Shown in pieces: positions 32,844 to 47,800 of a stretch of 62,000 nucleotides of DNA (positions are counted from its first letter, which is position 1; each line of letters begins with the position of its first letter). The notes under the pieces are model-generated. The model did not search any database. It saw nothing but the letters and a program-made list of their open reading frames with translations, and had not been told where the DNA came from. The DNA is from Phoronis australis. Lineage: Eukaryota; Phoronida; Phoronidae. The stretch lies in assembly GCA_002633005.1 (NCBI GenBank), contig NMRA01000024.1, forward strand, positions 101,744 through 163,743. The letters run 5' to 3'. Made by a program: the position numbers and the translations under genes.

Positions 32844-35800
32844 GTGAGTTAAATTAGTTACTGTGTTAACATTTTTGTTACATTTTTCCTTTTGATGTAT
32901 AATAAAATCACAATTACTTGATCAGATGGGTTTGAAGGGGTCTGATTATCACTGCTTTTTGCGAGGGCTTTTTTACATTTCAAATTAATTACTTGGAACG
33001 TGTTCACAATTATACATTTATTCTTTGTACTCGACTCCTGCTTCCCAAAAATTGTGTGAAAATGTCAATACTCGTTATAGACCAATTTTTGCTTAAACTT
33101 TATCATCTGTCAGCCATAATGAAAATGCCAGGATCTTCCTGTCAAAGAATCATGGTGGTATTGAAGCTGTTGGTTGTTTAATCATCAGTTGACGTTTTAA
33201 TGCGATCTATGCAATTATGTAAACCTGTGTGTGTTCAGGGTGCTAATTTTACAGAGTGGAGTTGAATCACACAAGCACCTCATGTGGGTTCGTCTTCTGT
33301 TGAACTCTTCACACCTTCATAATCTATTGGCTTTAGCCAAAAGTCAGATATCTGAGTATGAAGTTGATATTGACTTGTAGCCTGCTTCCAAACATGCTGC
33401 TGACTTCTGTCGTTTTGGCTTCGAGTTATTTACAGATGTGATGTTGTGAAACAGCTTAAGCCATCCACAGACTGGTTTTTAACAAAAAGTCAAAAGGCAG
33501 TAGACTTCCCCTTGAGACTATGTACATTTACTGGGTTCCATTTAAATGATGAAAATATTGAGTAAATAGCTCTTTTGGAACCAAAGAAACCGTACCTTGA
33601 TGATTTGCTAATGTGAGGGGGGGGGGGTGCATCATTAAGATAACCAATAAGCTTTTTTCCAGAAACTTTCCAAAAATTTCTTTGTAAATGTTTTGCTGTG
33701 GTTATTTGCATCTATTGAAGATGGTGGACAAGAAGCGCTTTTTTCAATGGATTGTTATGTTAATTGCAGATCAGGTGAGGAGGGTGTGTACCCAGAAATG
33801 GAAAAAGTATGCGAGGACAAGATAGCTTCTATCAATCCAAACAGGTATGCTTTTCAAAGCTAGTGTCTTCTTTGATAATTGTATTTGTGTAATTAATACT
33901 CTGTGGAATCTTTAATTTTGAGTACTGGTAAATTTGATGAGCAGTCGTGTAATATGAACCTGATATATCCATGATTGTGCGGCGATAACACCATGTTTGT
34001 AATGTGAACTTAAATTGGAAATTGCGTGCTAATTCCTTATTATATGTGATTGTTTGGTCATATTAGTTAGAAACACAATATATAGCGACAATGTGAATAT
34101 GAAGTAGGTTGAAAGTTGCCAAATGTTTTAAGAATGAGATTTGTGTTGAAAATGATCCTCCTTGAGTCATTCAACTGTATCTAGTAAGAATCATGACATG
34201 GTGTTGGGTTATGTGAGCCGGCGAGGTACCTCATTAGTGCAAAGGTCACCTGTTTGCAGAATGTTTTGTTTTCACTTTTACAAGTTGTCAATGAATACAC
34301 AACTGTCCTTTGACGTTCAAATAGCATTGTCGTTTATTTCCTGCTATACATTAGCATGGTTAGGAGCATGCAGATACATCTTTAAACTGTTTTGTAGCCG
34401 AGTGCTGCGGAAGTCTCAGCCCATACTGTCGACTCGAGATTTGGAGAAAGATGATCAAGAGAAATTGACAGAGGATCTCAGTGTAAGAAGCTCATGGTGT
34501 TCTGCTAACACTAAGACAATTACTTCTTTAATTTGGATTGTCTAAGTGCAACCTCTTCACACACTTTGGCGTGTAACCAGATGGACATATGACAGTTAAA
34601 TAATTATTATGTTTGGTTTGATCTGACAGTCAGTTTGAAGACTGGCCTTCCGATTTTACCTGAAATGAAATGAGTGATTATACAAAAGGTGCACTGAAAG
34701 AGAGCAGGTGTCTACACCGAAAAAAGGGGTTCAGTCAGATTTAAACTGACCCTGTGCTATTGACTCCTGTAGAAATTTAGTGTGCTCTTGGACATTTACT
34801 AGATAGTATATTTCTTTTGAGAGCCAGATAACAAAATTAATGAATGTTTAAAAATAACATTTTAGTTTTAATTGTTTCTTAGTATTTGCGAATGGGTGAC
34901 TTGGTTTCCTCTAGGGGGCACTAATAAATTAACTTAATATGATCATTCTTTTTGACATGTGAATAGATTGAGAACTGACAGCTGTTCATCATCAGCAAGG
35001 GGGCATTAGTGTGATGAGGACACGTGATTTACCTGAATACAGGCATTTCTATGTTAAGTTAACTTGCGACACCTACTGAATTTCGAGGTCCCAGTAGAGC
35101 AAAAATCTTGCACACGTTATGATGTATGCACCTTCAAGATTTCAGGAAATATTGAGGTGGTGAGATAAAAAATCTTTTTTCATAAATATATTGTGGAGCA
35201 TAAAACGGAATTCCTGACTTAAGTTTTAAGCCACTTTTCATGAAACAGACCTCGTTTGGTAGAAACAAGCAAGACTGACAACGTCGCTATCAAACTGTCT
35301 GTTATAAATTAGGTCATGCCTGCTGCAGGCTTGTAATAGGATGAGCCCTCGCTGTGTGAATGCTCGTTTACAATATTTGGGTACTGCCACCGAATTTAAA
35401 CTCCACGCTGTCTCATTTTACCTTGAGATCAGTCACCAGGTTATTTGTAATGTAACTGGATGTTTATGAGCTGACAATTGATTTGCAGTACATTTGAAAC
35501 ATGACACAGCATTCTCCCTAATTGAGGTAGATAAAATCCCCATAATTAGGTTGTGGAGCACTTTGTCTAATGCGCTCATTCGTTCCTGTTTAGGGTTTAA
35601 TTTTCGGTCCACTTTATCTTTTCCCATTCAGTGTGTTGAACCATCTTGTATTACCATAATATTGTCCTTTCTAAGAATTAATTGTCTTCTTTGTAATCCA
35701 GGCATGGACCGATGCGATGAAAACCAAAGATGAGACATTGAAGTCCTCGACATCACGGGGCCCTGACATAGATGAAAGTGGTCTCCCTCCTGTACGAGCT

Positions 35801-38800
35801 GCTGGGTCTTCTGTGCCAGTGTCAAAGGTACAGATTTTGCTTCATTTTTGTTTGCTGTATTTGCCCCCTACTACAGCCATGTGTGCCGTGGTTCGTGTTT
35901 GTTGTGCAGTTTTGAATCACGTTTTTTCACTGGGCTGGTGAGCTGGCATTTTTCTCATGAAGTCCGTAGAAATGCTGGTTCAAGGGTACCAGACAATCGT
36001 TCACACTAGCCTCTTAGCACCCAATATGAACCTGCCACTAAATCATGCGCATGAACCACTAAATCATACGCGAATCACTAAATCATACGCGAATCACTGA
36101 GTCATCTGTACAGGTGACTACGTCATTCCCACAAACCTCTGAATCATTTGCACGAATCACTGCATCATACATACTTACCACAATGTCGTACGCGTGGTCA
36201 TAAATTGTGTGTACAAACCCCTAAACTCACACAGTCATGTGAATTTCTAACTTTTCGGCACATTCATAAAAATCCAGTTGTCTTCAATATTGGTTTTGAA
36301 TACTGGTGATAAATTGAAGTTAGTTTGTGCAGATGCTGTTAGTTTGTTTTATGGTTCCTTGGGATAAGTGAAGGTTTATTGTGTGATTTTCTAGTTAATT
36401 CCCTTGTGATAATACTTGGCATAATGGGAAATTGTTAATTGTGTTAGTTGTTTTTGTGGTGGTCACTGATGTTATTCAATTTATTGGCAGACATCCAAAA
36501 ATACGAAAAAGAACAAGCGTGTCAAACCTCGAGATTACAGAGAATGGGACAAGTATGTACTATTTATCTTCATTAATTTAAGAATTTGCTTAATCAGACG
36601 AGTCTTTTTCCTTTAATCTTTTTAATGGGTTTTAAGTGCTTCAAGCAGAGTCTAACGTCGCAGCATTGTAAAAAAAGATTCCCTATGAATTGACAACTAA
36701 CCATTTTCATGTGTGCAACTGGAAACTGCCGCGTGCTCTGTCCATACTCAGTGAGGATAGTAGATAGAGATTTTGAGTGCATATTTTTTCTAAACGAAAC
36801 TTTTATCATGCAGTATGCCATAACAAATCCGAGGCATACAGTCATAGTTTGGTGTTCTGAAGTACTTCCATGCATTCATTCAAGAACGGGCTTCATGACA
36901 TTGCACTGAACTATTGCAGTCAACATGTCTCTGAATTTTACAAAAAAGTGACAATTGTATTCTTTCTCATTGGTGCGCTATACCACAGGCACATTTTTAT
37001 AATCCTGGTTTTTTGTCAATTACAAATTATACAGCGCACTTGACAAAATATGGGTGACTCTGGGTACCGATGCATTGTCCACTTTGCTGGGCATCTGGCC
37101 ACCCCCGGGTCCTCCAGACCACTGGAGGCTTCCTCGTTATTACCAAGCTTCACAGTACTCATAAAAATGGTGTAGCCGTTCTAAAAATGAGTAATGAAAA
37201 TATAACATGAGGAACAATATGTTGCTTGTTCGACAAACATTTTGATGATTGTTTGGTATTTTGTTTAGAGTTGATGTTGAGGCTGAACTTGAAAAGGTTG
37301 ATAAGACTGAGACTGCCTCAACCATCTCTACAAAGACAAGTGGTGGCGAGCCGGCGCAAGTTACAAAAGAAGAGATTAAAGGTATGGACCCACTTTTGCT
37401 TCTTGTTGAATCATATTCCGTGGCAAGTTCATAGTGAACTTGTCTGGCCATTTTGAAACATCCAGATATGAGGGTAGATTGGTTATTATCTGTTGCCGAA
37501 GGCAAAACGGATAATGGTAAAATCTCACCAATTTGGGATGAAATTAATTGCCAAAATTGCTCTTCCTTCAGGCTTCTAACATTGTTTTGAATGCCGACAA
37601 CACACACACAAATGGTTACAAAATTCCATTAGTTTGATAATTTAATTATTTATTAAACAGGATTGACAGAGGAGGAAAGGATGATGCATGCCGAGAGAGA
37701 GAAGGATAAAGGAAATGAAGAGTTCAGGTCTGGTGACTACAAACAGGCCCTGGCCTACTACAACAGGAGCCTAGCCTATCAACCCGTGCTCAACTCATAC
37801 AACAACAGGGCTCTTGCCTGTAAGTTGAAGCTTGATTATAGTACTTCAGCAACTGAGTGATGCTCGCGTCATTAAAAGAGGTAGTTTTTGAAAGTTTTTG
37901 AAGTTTGAAATTAGTGAGGGGTTTTTCTTTGATTGCAGTGGCTATTGAGTAATGTAGCCAATCGCTTGATAATTCATTCTGACTTTTTACTGTAGTTTAC
38001 GCAAGTTAGGAAATGAAAAAAAAACATTGAGTAGCTTGAAATACGCTAGATGGCACAGGTGACGCAACAGCCCTGCCTGAAAAATGCTGGCTTTTGACAA
38101 CCAGTGGTGTGAGACCCTCACCCAATGAACATCCCACTTTATGTTCTAAGTGTTTTCAAATAATAATAGGTGGCCTGTGTCTTGGTCAGCACCACCAAGT
38201 GAAGTGAATATTGAATCGTCGATTGTCCCGCACGTGTCTTTAATTCAGTAAGCGGAACTCAAGAAAATGCCGTAACTCATTTCATCTTCGTAGGTGAGAC
38301 ACTGTAGTCTGTAACATCTAGTTTTGCACTATTAGCGTCTAAATCTCAATGACGGGCGAGTCTACACGTAGTCATTCTTCTGTATTCTTTCTTTATCTCC
38401 AGACGTCAAATTAAAACTGTGGGACAAGGCCATCGCTGACTGTAATACTGTGTTGGGGATGGAGTCGAACAATATTAAAGGTACTGTAGTCTTATGAATC
38501 ATTTAATTATGGTTGAATGCACGAATGTGTGGATGTGAACGCAAAAAATCCTATTTGCTGTGCTCTGGTCTCTTGCTGTCATAGTAAGGTTATCACCATG
38601 AAAACAGTGTCTTAGAATACACACTGTGTCATGTAGTGATTATGCGTAACGTGTGCAGCTGCTCTCTGTAAAGAATTGTCAATACAATCCAGTACTGCTA
38701 TTGTTCAACGCGATATTTTAAAGATATTTTTATTGGTACTCCAAAAAGGTGGGCGTAGAAATCAATTTGTCTGAAAGTTGATGAAAGTCTTTTTCACATA

Positions 38801-41800
38801 TCTGGGATACTCAATGTTCTCAAAACGGTCTGAATAGCAGTTCCAAAGCCAATTTAAATTTTTGTAAACTGTTGATTAAAATACTTCGTGTAGCATACTT
38901 TGCCTAATTTTTATAACAAAGCAAGTACTTTTGGTATGGATATCCTGGCATATACAATACATAGATGAAGTGGCATTTAAGTACGATTTTCAGCCCTTTT
39001 GAAATGCAAAGAGGAGACTGAATTATTTATAAGTTACAGGTGACCAGCCATTAGTTCTGTATTCAATTAGTTGATTTTTGACAACGCCCAGTGCTATTTA
39101 ACCTACACAGATTCAGATTGGGCATATGTAAATAGTTGATGCCTGGTATTTGACCTCTGAAAAGTCATCCAAAAATTGAAAACTTTTTCAGGAGTGTAAA
39201 AATGCATACAATATTAAAATCTGTGTATGGTCGTCTAATTTACAATTTTTTACTTGCCCGAGTTCTGCTTAGAAAATGGCAGACAATTACGATGACATGT
39301 TCACCTATTTCTGTTGCAGTGGTTACGTACATGGTGTAAACTTTTAAGCACTTTTGGCTTAACATAATTGTTATTTTACTCCATTGTTTTAAACATCATA
39401 AAGGGCCAAATGAGTGGAAATTTAATTACTTAATAGGTGCAATTTTGCAAAATCAGCATGTTCGCTTTGGTGTTCATAGTCTAATACTTTTAAGGATTTT
39501 GGACTAAAAATTTTCAGTCTCATGCATAATTACCGAGACAGTGTAAAACTTGTTTGAACACTTGTCGCCAACCTAAACGTGTTCAATTAAATAATAAAGG
39601 AAGATAATGACCCCTACATCCTTGGTAGTCAGTTATTCCCTGAGGAAAGGGCTTCCCACTGAGCCCACATTCAACACGGCATCTGCTGGCACTGTTATTT
39701 ACCAGCAAGTATGATCTTCACTCAATGTAATTAGCACGTGTTCACACATTCATCATCATTGATTGACCATTTTGTTGAGAAGGAAGCCAGCAGGTGTGCA
39801 CGTAAGGTCACTTGTCCTTATTAAACTTTGCTACTTTTTTGCCTCATGCCAGCACTGCTCCGTCGTGCTCTCTCATACAAGGGGAAGTTTCTGTACACGG
39901 AGTCTGAGGCCGACCTGAAGTGTGTGTTGGGATTGGAACCACACAATAAGCGGGCCAAGGTGAGTGTTCCTTGACTGTTTAAAGGAGGAAGCCAGCGTCT
40001 TGATGTTCTTTGTCATGTGAATATTCATGTCCATGATACCTGTCTTATCTCAAGAGTAAATTATGCTCCCTGGTCCTAAATATTTAATATTAATTAATTA
40101 CAGTATTTGAAAAAAGTGAATGAAATTTCTTTGCATCAAAATTTGGTGAAACATTAACTCAAGAATGTCTGGCTATTCTTTTTCATCTGTTCTTTCTACA
40201 ATTTCATCATAAATTTGATTAAACCGGTCAAATTTTGATGATTATTTAACTGCTGTATGCGCAATATTCTGGAACTGGTGTAGTACCTGCCCTCTACTCC
40301 AGTAGCAGATTTACGGGGTTCAGGGAGTTGAAATCCCTCAAAACAAATGACCAAAAAACACCAGTGCCACAAAAGGATAATGTCAGTGTGAGTAAACCTC
40401 CCATCAACAAAATTGTAGATCCATCGCTTCACTTTATTTCTATAAACGGGTTTCTGTTGTGAGTAGACTTGACTGATGAATCTGCTTTAGACTGGAAATC
40501 GATTAAGTGCTAATTTGCAACACTTTATTGATTATTAATAAGGTTATGGATTACTTAGGAACACCATGTCTCAGAAATTTTGGACTTAATTTCGTTATTC
40601 CAGTGTCAGATCTTACATGTTTTGTAGTTTTGGAAAATATATAGGATGGTTTTATGAGACCAAGTCTATATAATCTTTGTGCATATTATTAAGCTTGCTG
40701 ATAAAGATTCATTGACTTTGAGTCTGAGGTCAGTGACTGATTCTACTTTCTATAGACCAATGTCACACCAGTTTGGAGTTTCTAAAAATGTCTCAGGTCA
40801 CAGGATTGTTTTATCAAATAAAGTACTGTCATTAATCAACTCTCAAAGAAATTGTTTTGTGTATGATAGACAAGTTTGGTGACGTTATAATTTTTCAAAT
40901 AATTTGGGCGAAACACATATTGCTCAGGGTTTGGAATTTTCCTCTTTTAAGAAGATTTCCTCTTTCTTGGCTTCGATATCCTGTTATTTGATTTCCAGTT
41001 TCCTTTTTTTGTCTCTTGTAGTCATTATTTTTAACTTTATTCATGCAAAGAAGCGTACTTCTGTAAAATATTACAACACAAAAATTGTTTCTATCACGCA
41101 AGCCTACTTATTTGTAGAACGATGCATCACCTGGAAATTTTTCTTTTTAGTCTTTTTTGTCATTGGTCATTCCAAGCCCTGCTTGTTGGTTCTGTAGGCA
41201 TATACTCACTGAATGCTCAGCTAATAGTTAATCGAATGACTTGAAAAAGCTCTTCATAGTGATGGTGCTCCAGTGGATGTTGTTACAGCTAACTGCGTTC
41301 AACGGCAAACATTATACCAAGCAATAACAAAATGTCAGTTTGTTGGAAGTCCTGAAATCACCTCCACTTTGACAGAGGAACAATTTGAGACCACAATCGT
41401 AATGGCATGAGGTCTAAATCAAACAATTTTTTGTGATGGAAGGTCGGTTTATAGCTGCTTTCAACCATAAAAGTTTTAAAAAAGGAATTTCATTTGACCT
41501 TAATAGCTTTAATTCTTTTTGTATCTGAAATTGGAAGAGAGCATCTGAGACAGCCGAAGAACACTTTCTAATTTGGTCACGGTTAATTTCATTCCCCTCA
41601 CGTTTCTGATCTGTGTGGTTTCCACAGGATTTGTTGGATGAGGTTGTCAAGGAGAGGATGAAGACTCAGCAGGAGGTCCAGTCTACCAAGGCGCCTCCTA
41701 GTGGTCAAGGTAAACGTATGGTGATCGAAGAAACAGACGGGAGTAGTTCGGAATCTGAGGAAGGTACGTGCGATAGAGAATGCAGTCAAATGTTATTTTG

Positions 41801-44800
41801 TCCCATTTAATAACAACAAATGAAGAGTATCTTTCTGTTGAGTATAGATAAAATTTTGGAGCCACGTTTCTTGCTAAATTTCCAATAATTAACTATAATT
41901 CTTCCTTGCCATTTAACAAATTAGACAACTTCACAGAGGTTTATCAACATGAAAACTATACATTGTATGTTAATAAGTGTTTTTTACTTTTTATTTTGTT
42001 TACATTTTTTATGTTGTACAGAGTCAAAACCACCTGGTGGCAAGCCATCAGAAACGTCTAAACCAAACATCGCAGCAAAGGGCCAAGACAAAGCTGATGC
42101 ATTAACAGCTTCAACAGGACAAAAAGGCAAAGATGGCAGCACACCTGTGGATAAGACAATCGATTTAAAGTCAAGTTTGTTGCTGAACGGCGGATTGCCC
42201 GAGGATGACAACAATAAAATCAATCCCAACATTACTATGGATGTGAATAAATCAAAAAATCCCAAGGGAAAGGTGCTCATTGAGGAGATCTCTACAGAAA
42301 GTAGCACTCCGTCACAGAATGGCTTGGAGACTATACCCAGCTCGGAAACTGTTGGGAAACATAATGGACCCATTTCGGTAGCGAGTGAAAAAGACGTTGT
42401 TGAAGTGCCTCAAAAGAGGGCGGAATTGTTGCAGAAACAGTTGCCCCCTGCTGTGGACAAGCTCAAGGCAGCAGGCACGGAGCTTTTCAAGACGGGGCAG
42501 TACGGCGACGCCCTACAAAAATACACACAGGCGTTAAGCAAACTGTCGTCAGGTAAGCGTGCTGGTGAACTGATGCAGTCTGAAGTCATGTCCAGTTGAA
42601 AGCAGAGCTCTGTCTTGTAATGTGGCCTGGTTTTGATTATGGAGCAGAGTACAGTGTTTTAAAAATGTCTTCCTCAATTGTGTTCTGCGTGTGCGACTTA
42701 TTTTCTAAATGGATACATTTCATCTTGCGTAGTTCCAAAAATTCAAACGACAAGTTTTAAATGAGAATGTTAACTTTTTCTAGAACATCAAATCAATTAT
42801 CATGGTACTTGCGATGAAAGGTAAGTTTGTAGCTGGCCCATTTAATTGTAGCTGCATTTTAACAAATGGCTGCCTCAAGTTTGACTATTCTGAGATTTTA
42901 GATGAACAAAACATCCTGGTGGGAATCTTTACTGGTAATCTGGTTGATCACTTTTGATTAAATCAGCATTACACATAGATTTTCTGTTTTTTCATACCTG
43001 TTTATTATGTGGAGACAACCATTGGTATTATTTTACAGATGACGTGGTCAATCTCTCGCTTCTCCACAGTAACATAGCGGCATGCAAGAGTAAGATCGGT
43101 GATTGTAGGGGTTGTATAGAGGCTAGCACGAGATCCCTGGAACTGGTGCCGCACGCCATTAAACCCCTGCTACGGAGAGCAGATGCGTATGAGCACTTGG
43201 AAAAGTAAGTGCGGCTCAGAACTTGACAATGTCTGTAACATTGTTGCAGTAATCTCCATCTTCCCTTGAGCACAAAAATAATTGCCAAAGCAGTAATTGT
43301 AATTTTCTTTTTGGGATTTGGTTAAAAGGTTTACTTAAAATATTCACATCAGTTTTTGTTTTTAATGGTAGTTATAGACAACAAGGGAATTTAAGGGAAA
43401 ATTCCATTTTTCCACTATAATACTAAATTCATGCGCATTTTCTGTTGTATCCAATAAGCAACCCTGATATTTTGTGTTCTGACCTAAATTTGACTATCCT
43501 CCTTTCTCTGTTTCTAACCATAATGGAAAAGATTTCTAACCAGCAATGTAAATCAACTAAGTTAAAAATTCTTGAAAAAACTTGTTGGACCAGTCGCCTT
43601 TTTCTAATTTGAATTCCTGGCTTGGAAAACCTTGTCTCTTAATAGGTAACCATTGCTGTGAAGGCTAGAAAAAGATGGCCAGTACTGTAATATTATTCAA
43701 GCTGATTACCTTCAGTGAATGCCCTCTAATCAAAACTTGTTTCCTTACTGAATGGTGAGCAAAATAAACATATTCTGTTACCTGTTTGTGCGCCAATGTA
43801 GTTCGGGTTGTTCACTCATTTGCATTAAAATTAAGACGTCTGCCACATTTTAGCAAGGTTACGGGAATGCAAGAACATGACCTTGTTTGAATTTTGTCCA
43901 GAGAGAACCCTGCGCTATATCAGTTTAATAATCTCGAAGTGAAATACAAGACATTTCAGTGAATTGTGCTTTAACCTTATGGTTAAATTTTCAGGTATGA
44001 CAAAGCTTATGCAGATTACAGACATATACTGAACATGGACAGTTCAGTGGAGAACGCTCAGAGGGGCTCTACAAGGTACCATGTGTTTTCTTGTTGTGTT
44101 GTGAGATACTGTAATTAAAATTGATTCTTTTGTGGGGTGTGTTCAGTATTTCATTTGTCAAACTCTGTTATGCTGTTGTTTTCTTCGAACTTTTGCCAGA
44201 CTAACAAATAATGAAAGCAGTAGGTAGTCTTCATCATTTTTTGCAAGTATTGATTACTTCAGTTTTAATTGATACGTTGCATTTTAATGTAGACTTGGGG
44301 TGGTTGTTTCAGAGAGCAAATTCAATAGTACATATTAATATGATGTTTGGACTTCTGGTTTCACATTGCATTCTTGACTTGTTTGGAATTGCCTCACCTA
44401 TGCAAAACATTGCCTCATTTTGCAGATGTTCCAAGGAGCTGCGCAACGTCAACGGAATCCAGTGGCGGGACCTTCTTCCTCCAATCCCCAACCCATCCCT
44501 CGTCGATATTCCATTGGTCACCATGTTAAATACTAGCCAGCCAATCAGCTCTCAGCCGCCTCCACAACAAGAGCCCACTCCTCCCGTAAAATCTACAGAA
44601 GAACAGTTTGATGAGTTTAAAACACAAGGGAATGAGCTGGTTAAGAAGGTTAGAGGTCGCTAATGACTATACTTGATGTCCAATCATTTTCTTGTTTCTT
44701 GTAGGTAAATGTAACAGAGCACCCACATGTGAATTAATGCGTTTTATAGATTATTTTGCACTCGTGTGTGGAGATTCATTTTCTAGTGTAGGCAGGCTTC

Positions 44801-47800
44801 TTTTGCATAGATGCGTGCCTGAATTTTGGTGTGTGTTTTGTTTCTTAAACTAGCGCTCTTCCTAGCAACGTCCTATTTTTACTGTTGACACTTAGTCAGC
44901 AAATGTAGAAACTTTGAAATAGCCGAATAAACTGGGGAATAGTAATTTGCCAAAGCATGGTGGCATAGCGCATCACACAGCGTGTGACATGGAAGACAAC
45001 TATGTGAATACTTAAGAAAACAATGGTTGGGCATGACAGAGAAAAAACCAAATTATCCTCGACGATTTTGGAAAACATGTCATTTCTAGAAAACTGGCTT
45101 GTCCATTGATTGCACCGTACACAACTGGTGTGATGTCACGGAATTGAAATAACAACCATTGTCAACTTTTCTCATTTCTAGAGCAACTTCAGGGAAGCAG
45201 TGGCCAAATACGACGAGTGTATACGATTGTGTCCAGACAATGCCATCCCCTACACCAATAGAGCCCTGTGTCATCTGCGCCTTAACAAGGTATTTCCTCC
45301 ATGGTCGTAGTTGATTGTATGTTTCTTTTAGCTTTTCTTGCTCCTATTCTTAAAAAGGTGCATGAAGAGTCGGTTAATTTAAAAATGTTGTACTCGGTGG
45401 AAATTAGAAAATTTGAGTGTTTTGTTTAATCATGAAATGCAATTTGTAAGATCAAGTGTGATTTGATATGATGTATCTTAAATTTCAGTGATGTGTTTTA
45501 GTCCCAAGTTATGCAGAGAAACTGACATGTTGAAAATTTACCAAGAAAATTGTTAGAACACTGGTCTGAACACTTAAACTGCATGGCTGGGAAGACAGAG
45601 TAAGTCAAATGAGTGACATTTCGATGCTTATTGCCTCATAGTTTTACAAAATTGACAAAATTTTTGTGCTCTTCATACTCCAAAGTTTCTTTGCTCGTGG
45701 AATTTGTCCTAAAAATCAAATACGGGAAGTGACTCCCTTGTAGCCCTGCTGTTTGCAGTGAGAAGGCTCTGTCTGCTTTTGTTTCCAAGCTTAAATATAC
45801 AACATTGGATCCCTTATTCCATGAGGGTTGCTTACTTTTTCAAACATCAGATTTAATTCTTTATTCACAGCCAACACAAGCACGAGATGACTGCAACAGA
45901 GCCTTGAAGCTGGACACTAACAATGTGAAGGCCCTGTTTAGACGAGCGCAGGCATATAAGGTCAGAGATGAAAGCCTTGTTAATTTGTGATGTCGGTTCA
46001 GATGTGCATTAATTGTATCACGACGTTGCGCTAACCTTCTCTCCTGGATAATGAATAATTGACCTTAGGTGATCCCTACAGCATCTGAATCTGATTTACC
46101 AAGTAAAGACAGCACCCTTGTCACGCGAACAAATTAACACTGTCTCTGAAATACCTTTAAGTTACTGAATCCTTGATTTATTTAGAGCTGATACTAGGCA
46201 AGGTTTCTGAGTTTTTTCAAAGGTTTCCTATTGTTCCCGGACACACCTTGGGGTAATTGACCGTTGCCTGAGACACGTTGAGGTCATTGACCTTCGATTG
46301 TCAATGCTGCGAACTTTTCTGGGGTCAGGGGTAAAATTTTCTGCTGTTCTTGAAAGCAAGGATGCGAATTTGGGTATCTCTCGTTCTCCGATCAAGGATC
46401 ATGATTTGTTAACTTGTTATTTGCACAGTTTTCTGCTTCCCTGATATGAATTCTTGAAAACGAATCAACTTTGTACCACCAAATTAATAAAACTGTGTAC
46501 ACAAGTTATGTTAAGATTAATCTTGCTCAAGATGTGGTTTAGCTGAGAGAAAAGGTATACCATAAATTTCATAGCACTCCAAAGTAGTAACGCACCTTAA
46601 TAAAACATGGTTAGTGTAATGATTGATAAAAAGTGACTTTTTGGAGTCTAGCTGGCTTGGTTGACATAGCAATGGGGCATTAATGTGAGGCTGTTGAGAT
46701 TAGGTGGAGAAATCTTCCCTTAACAGGAATGGAGGAAATGACCTGCCTGCTATTTACATCATTTTAGTTTCTCGTGGTGGCCAATAGGTGTCTCACCTGG
46801 CTACCACATTAGGGGATTGGCGGAAGTTTTTCAATCATTCAACACTGGAGAAGGGCACGAAAGCTATGTTGACCAAGCCAACTATGTAGCCTCTGAAAAG
46901 GTAAACCTTCCAACACTCATGTTGAATTGTGTGTTTTCCTGGGCTGTTGTCAGTTGAACCTAAACTCATTTTGTTGTCGTTTTACTTCTACAATCATTCA
47001 TTTTATGTACACTTCGCTATTAGAATTTTTAACCACCACACTAAATACATACAGTTTACTATTTTTAGTCAGGCTCATAATTTGTTTGTTGATTGTGGTA
47101 TCTATTTGATAGGTAAACAGTCTTCCAACATCTTGTCGAAGCAGTTAGATGAGAAAAATTCCGTTTTCACCTTTCCGCTATGTAGAGCCATTTCCATAAA
47201 GCCAACAGTGAATTTGGATACTTTTGCCTTCAGTCATCTGAACTGTGTGCTTCACAACAATACATGCTGAACTATAATGGTGTTCTGTTACAGATGTTGA
47301 AAAAATACCAAGATAGCTTTGCTGATCTCAGAACTCTCCTGAAGCTGGAGCCTAAAAATGGTGCAGCCAAGAAAGAAATGGAGCTCGTCCTGAAGTACAT
47401 TTCACAAGTGGGTGCTATAAAGAGTTGTGTCCAAAACGTTTTAGGCAAAAAAATTTGCTTTTGATTTAAACTGCTTACGCTTATGAAAATGGTTGGTAAC
47501 AAATTGTTCCGTTCTTTGATTAGAATTTATTTCTTGGCTTTAGAATTGATAGTTTGTGGGTGCTTGAAACAAGCTGAACTGACCCAGTGGGTTATTTTAT
47601 GTAGTAAGCATGGCCTTAAAGATGTATTTGCACGCTCCTAATTATGTTAATGTATAGCAAGAACTAAACGGCAATGCTCAACAAAGTGCAGTTGTATTCA
47701 TTCAGAATTTGCGTGACAACAAAAAGTTCTGCACGAATGACGTACCTCGGGGGCTCACATAGGCCGCATCATGCTGTGTATCCCCAACACATCATGATAC

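Noticed and set aside
37140-37607. 155-codon minus-strand frame
   Set aside because: It is antisense to SPAG1 coding exon 6.
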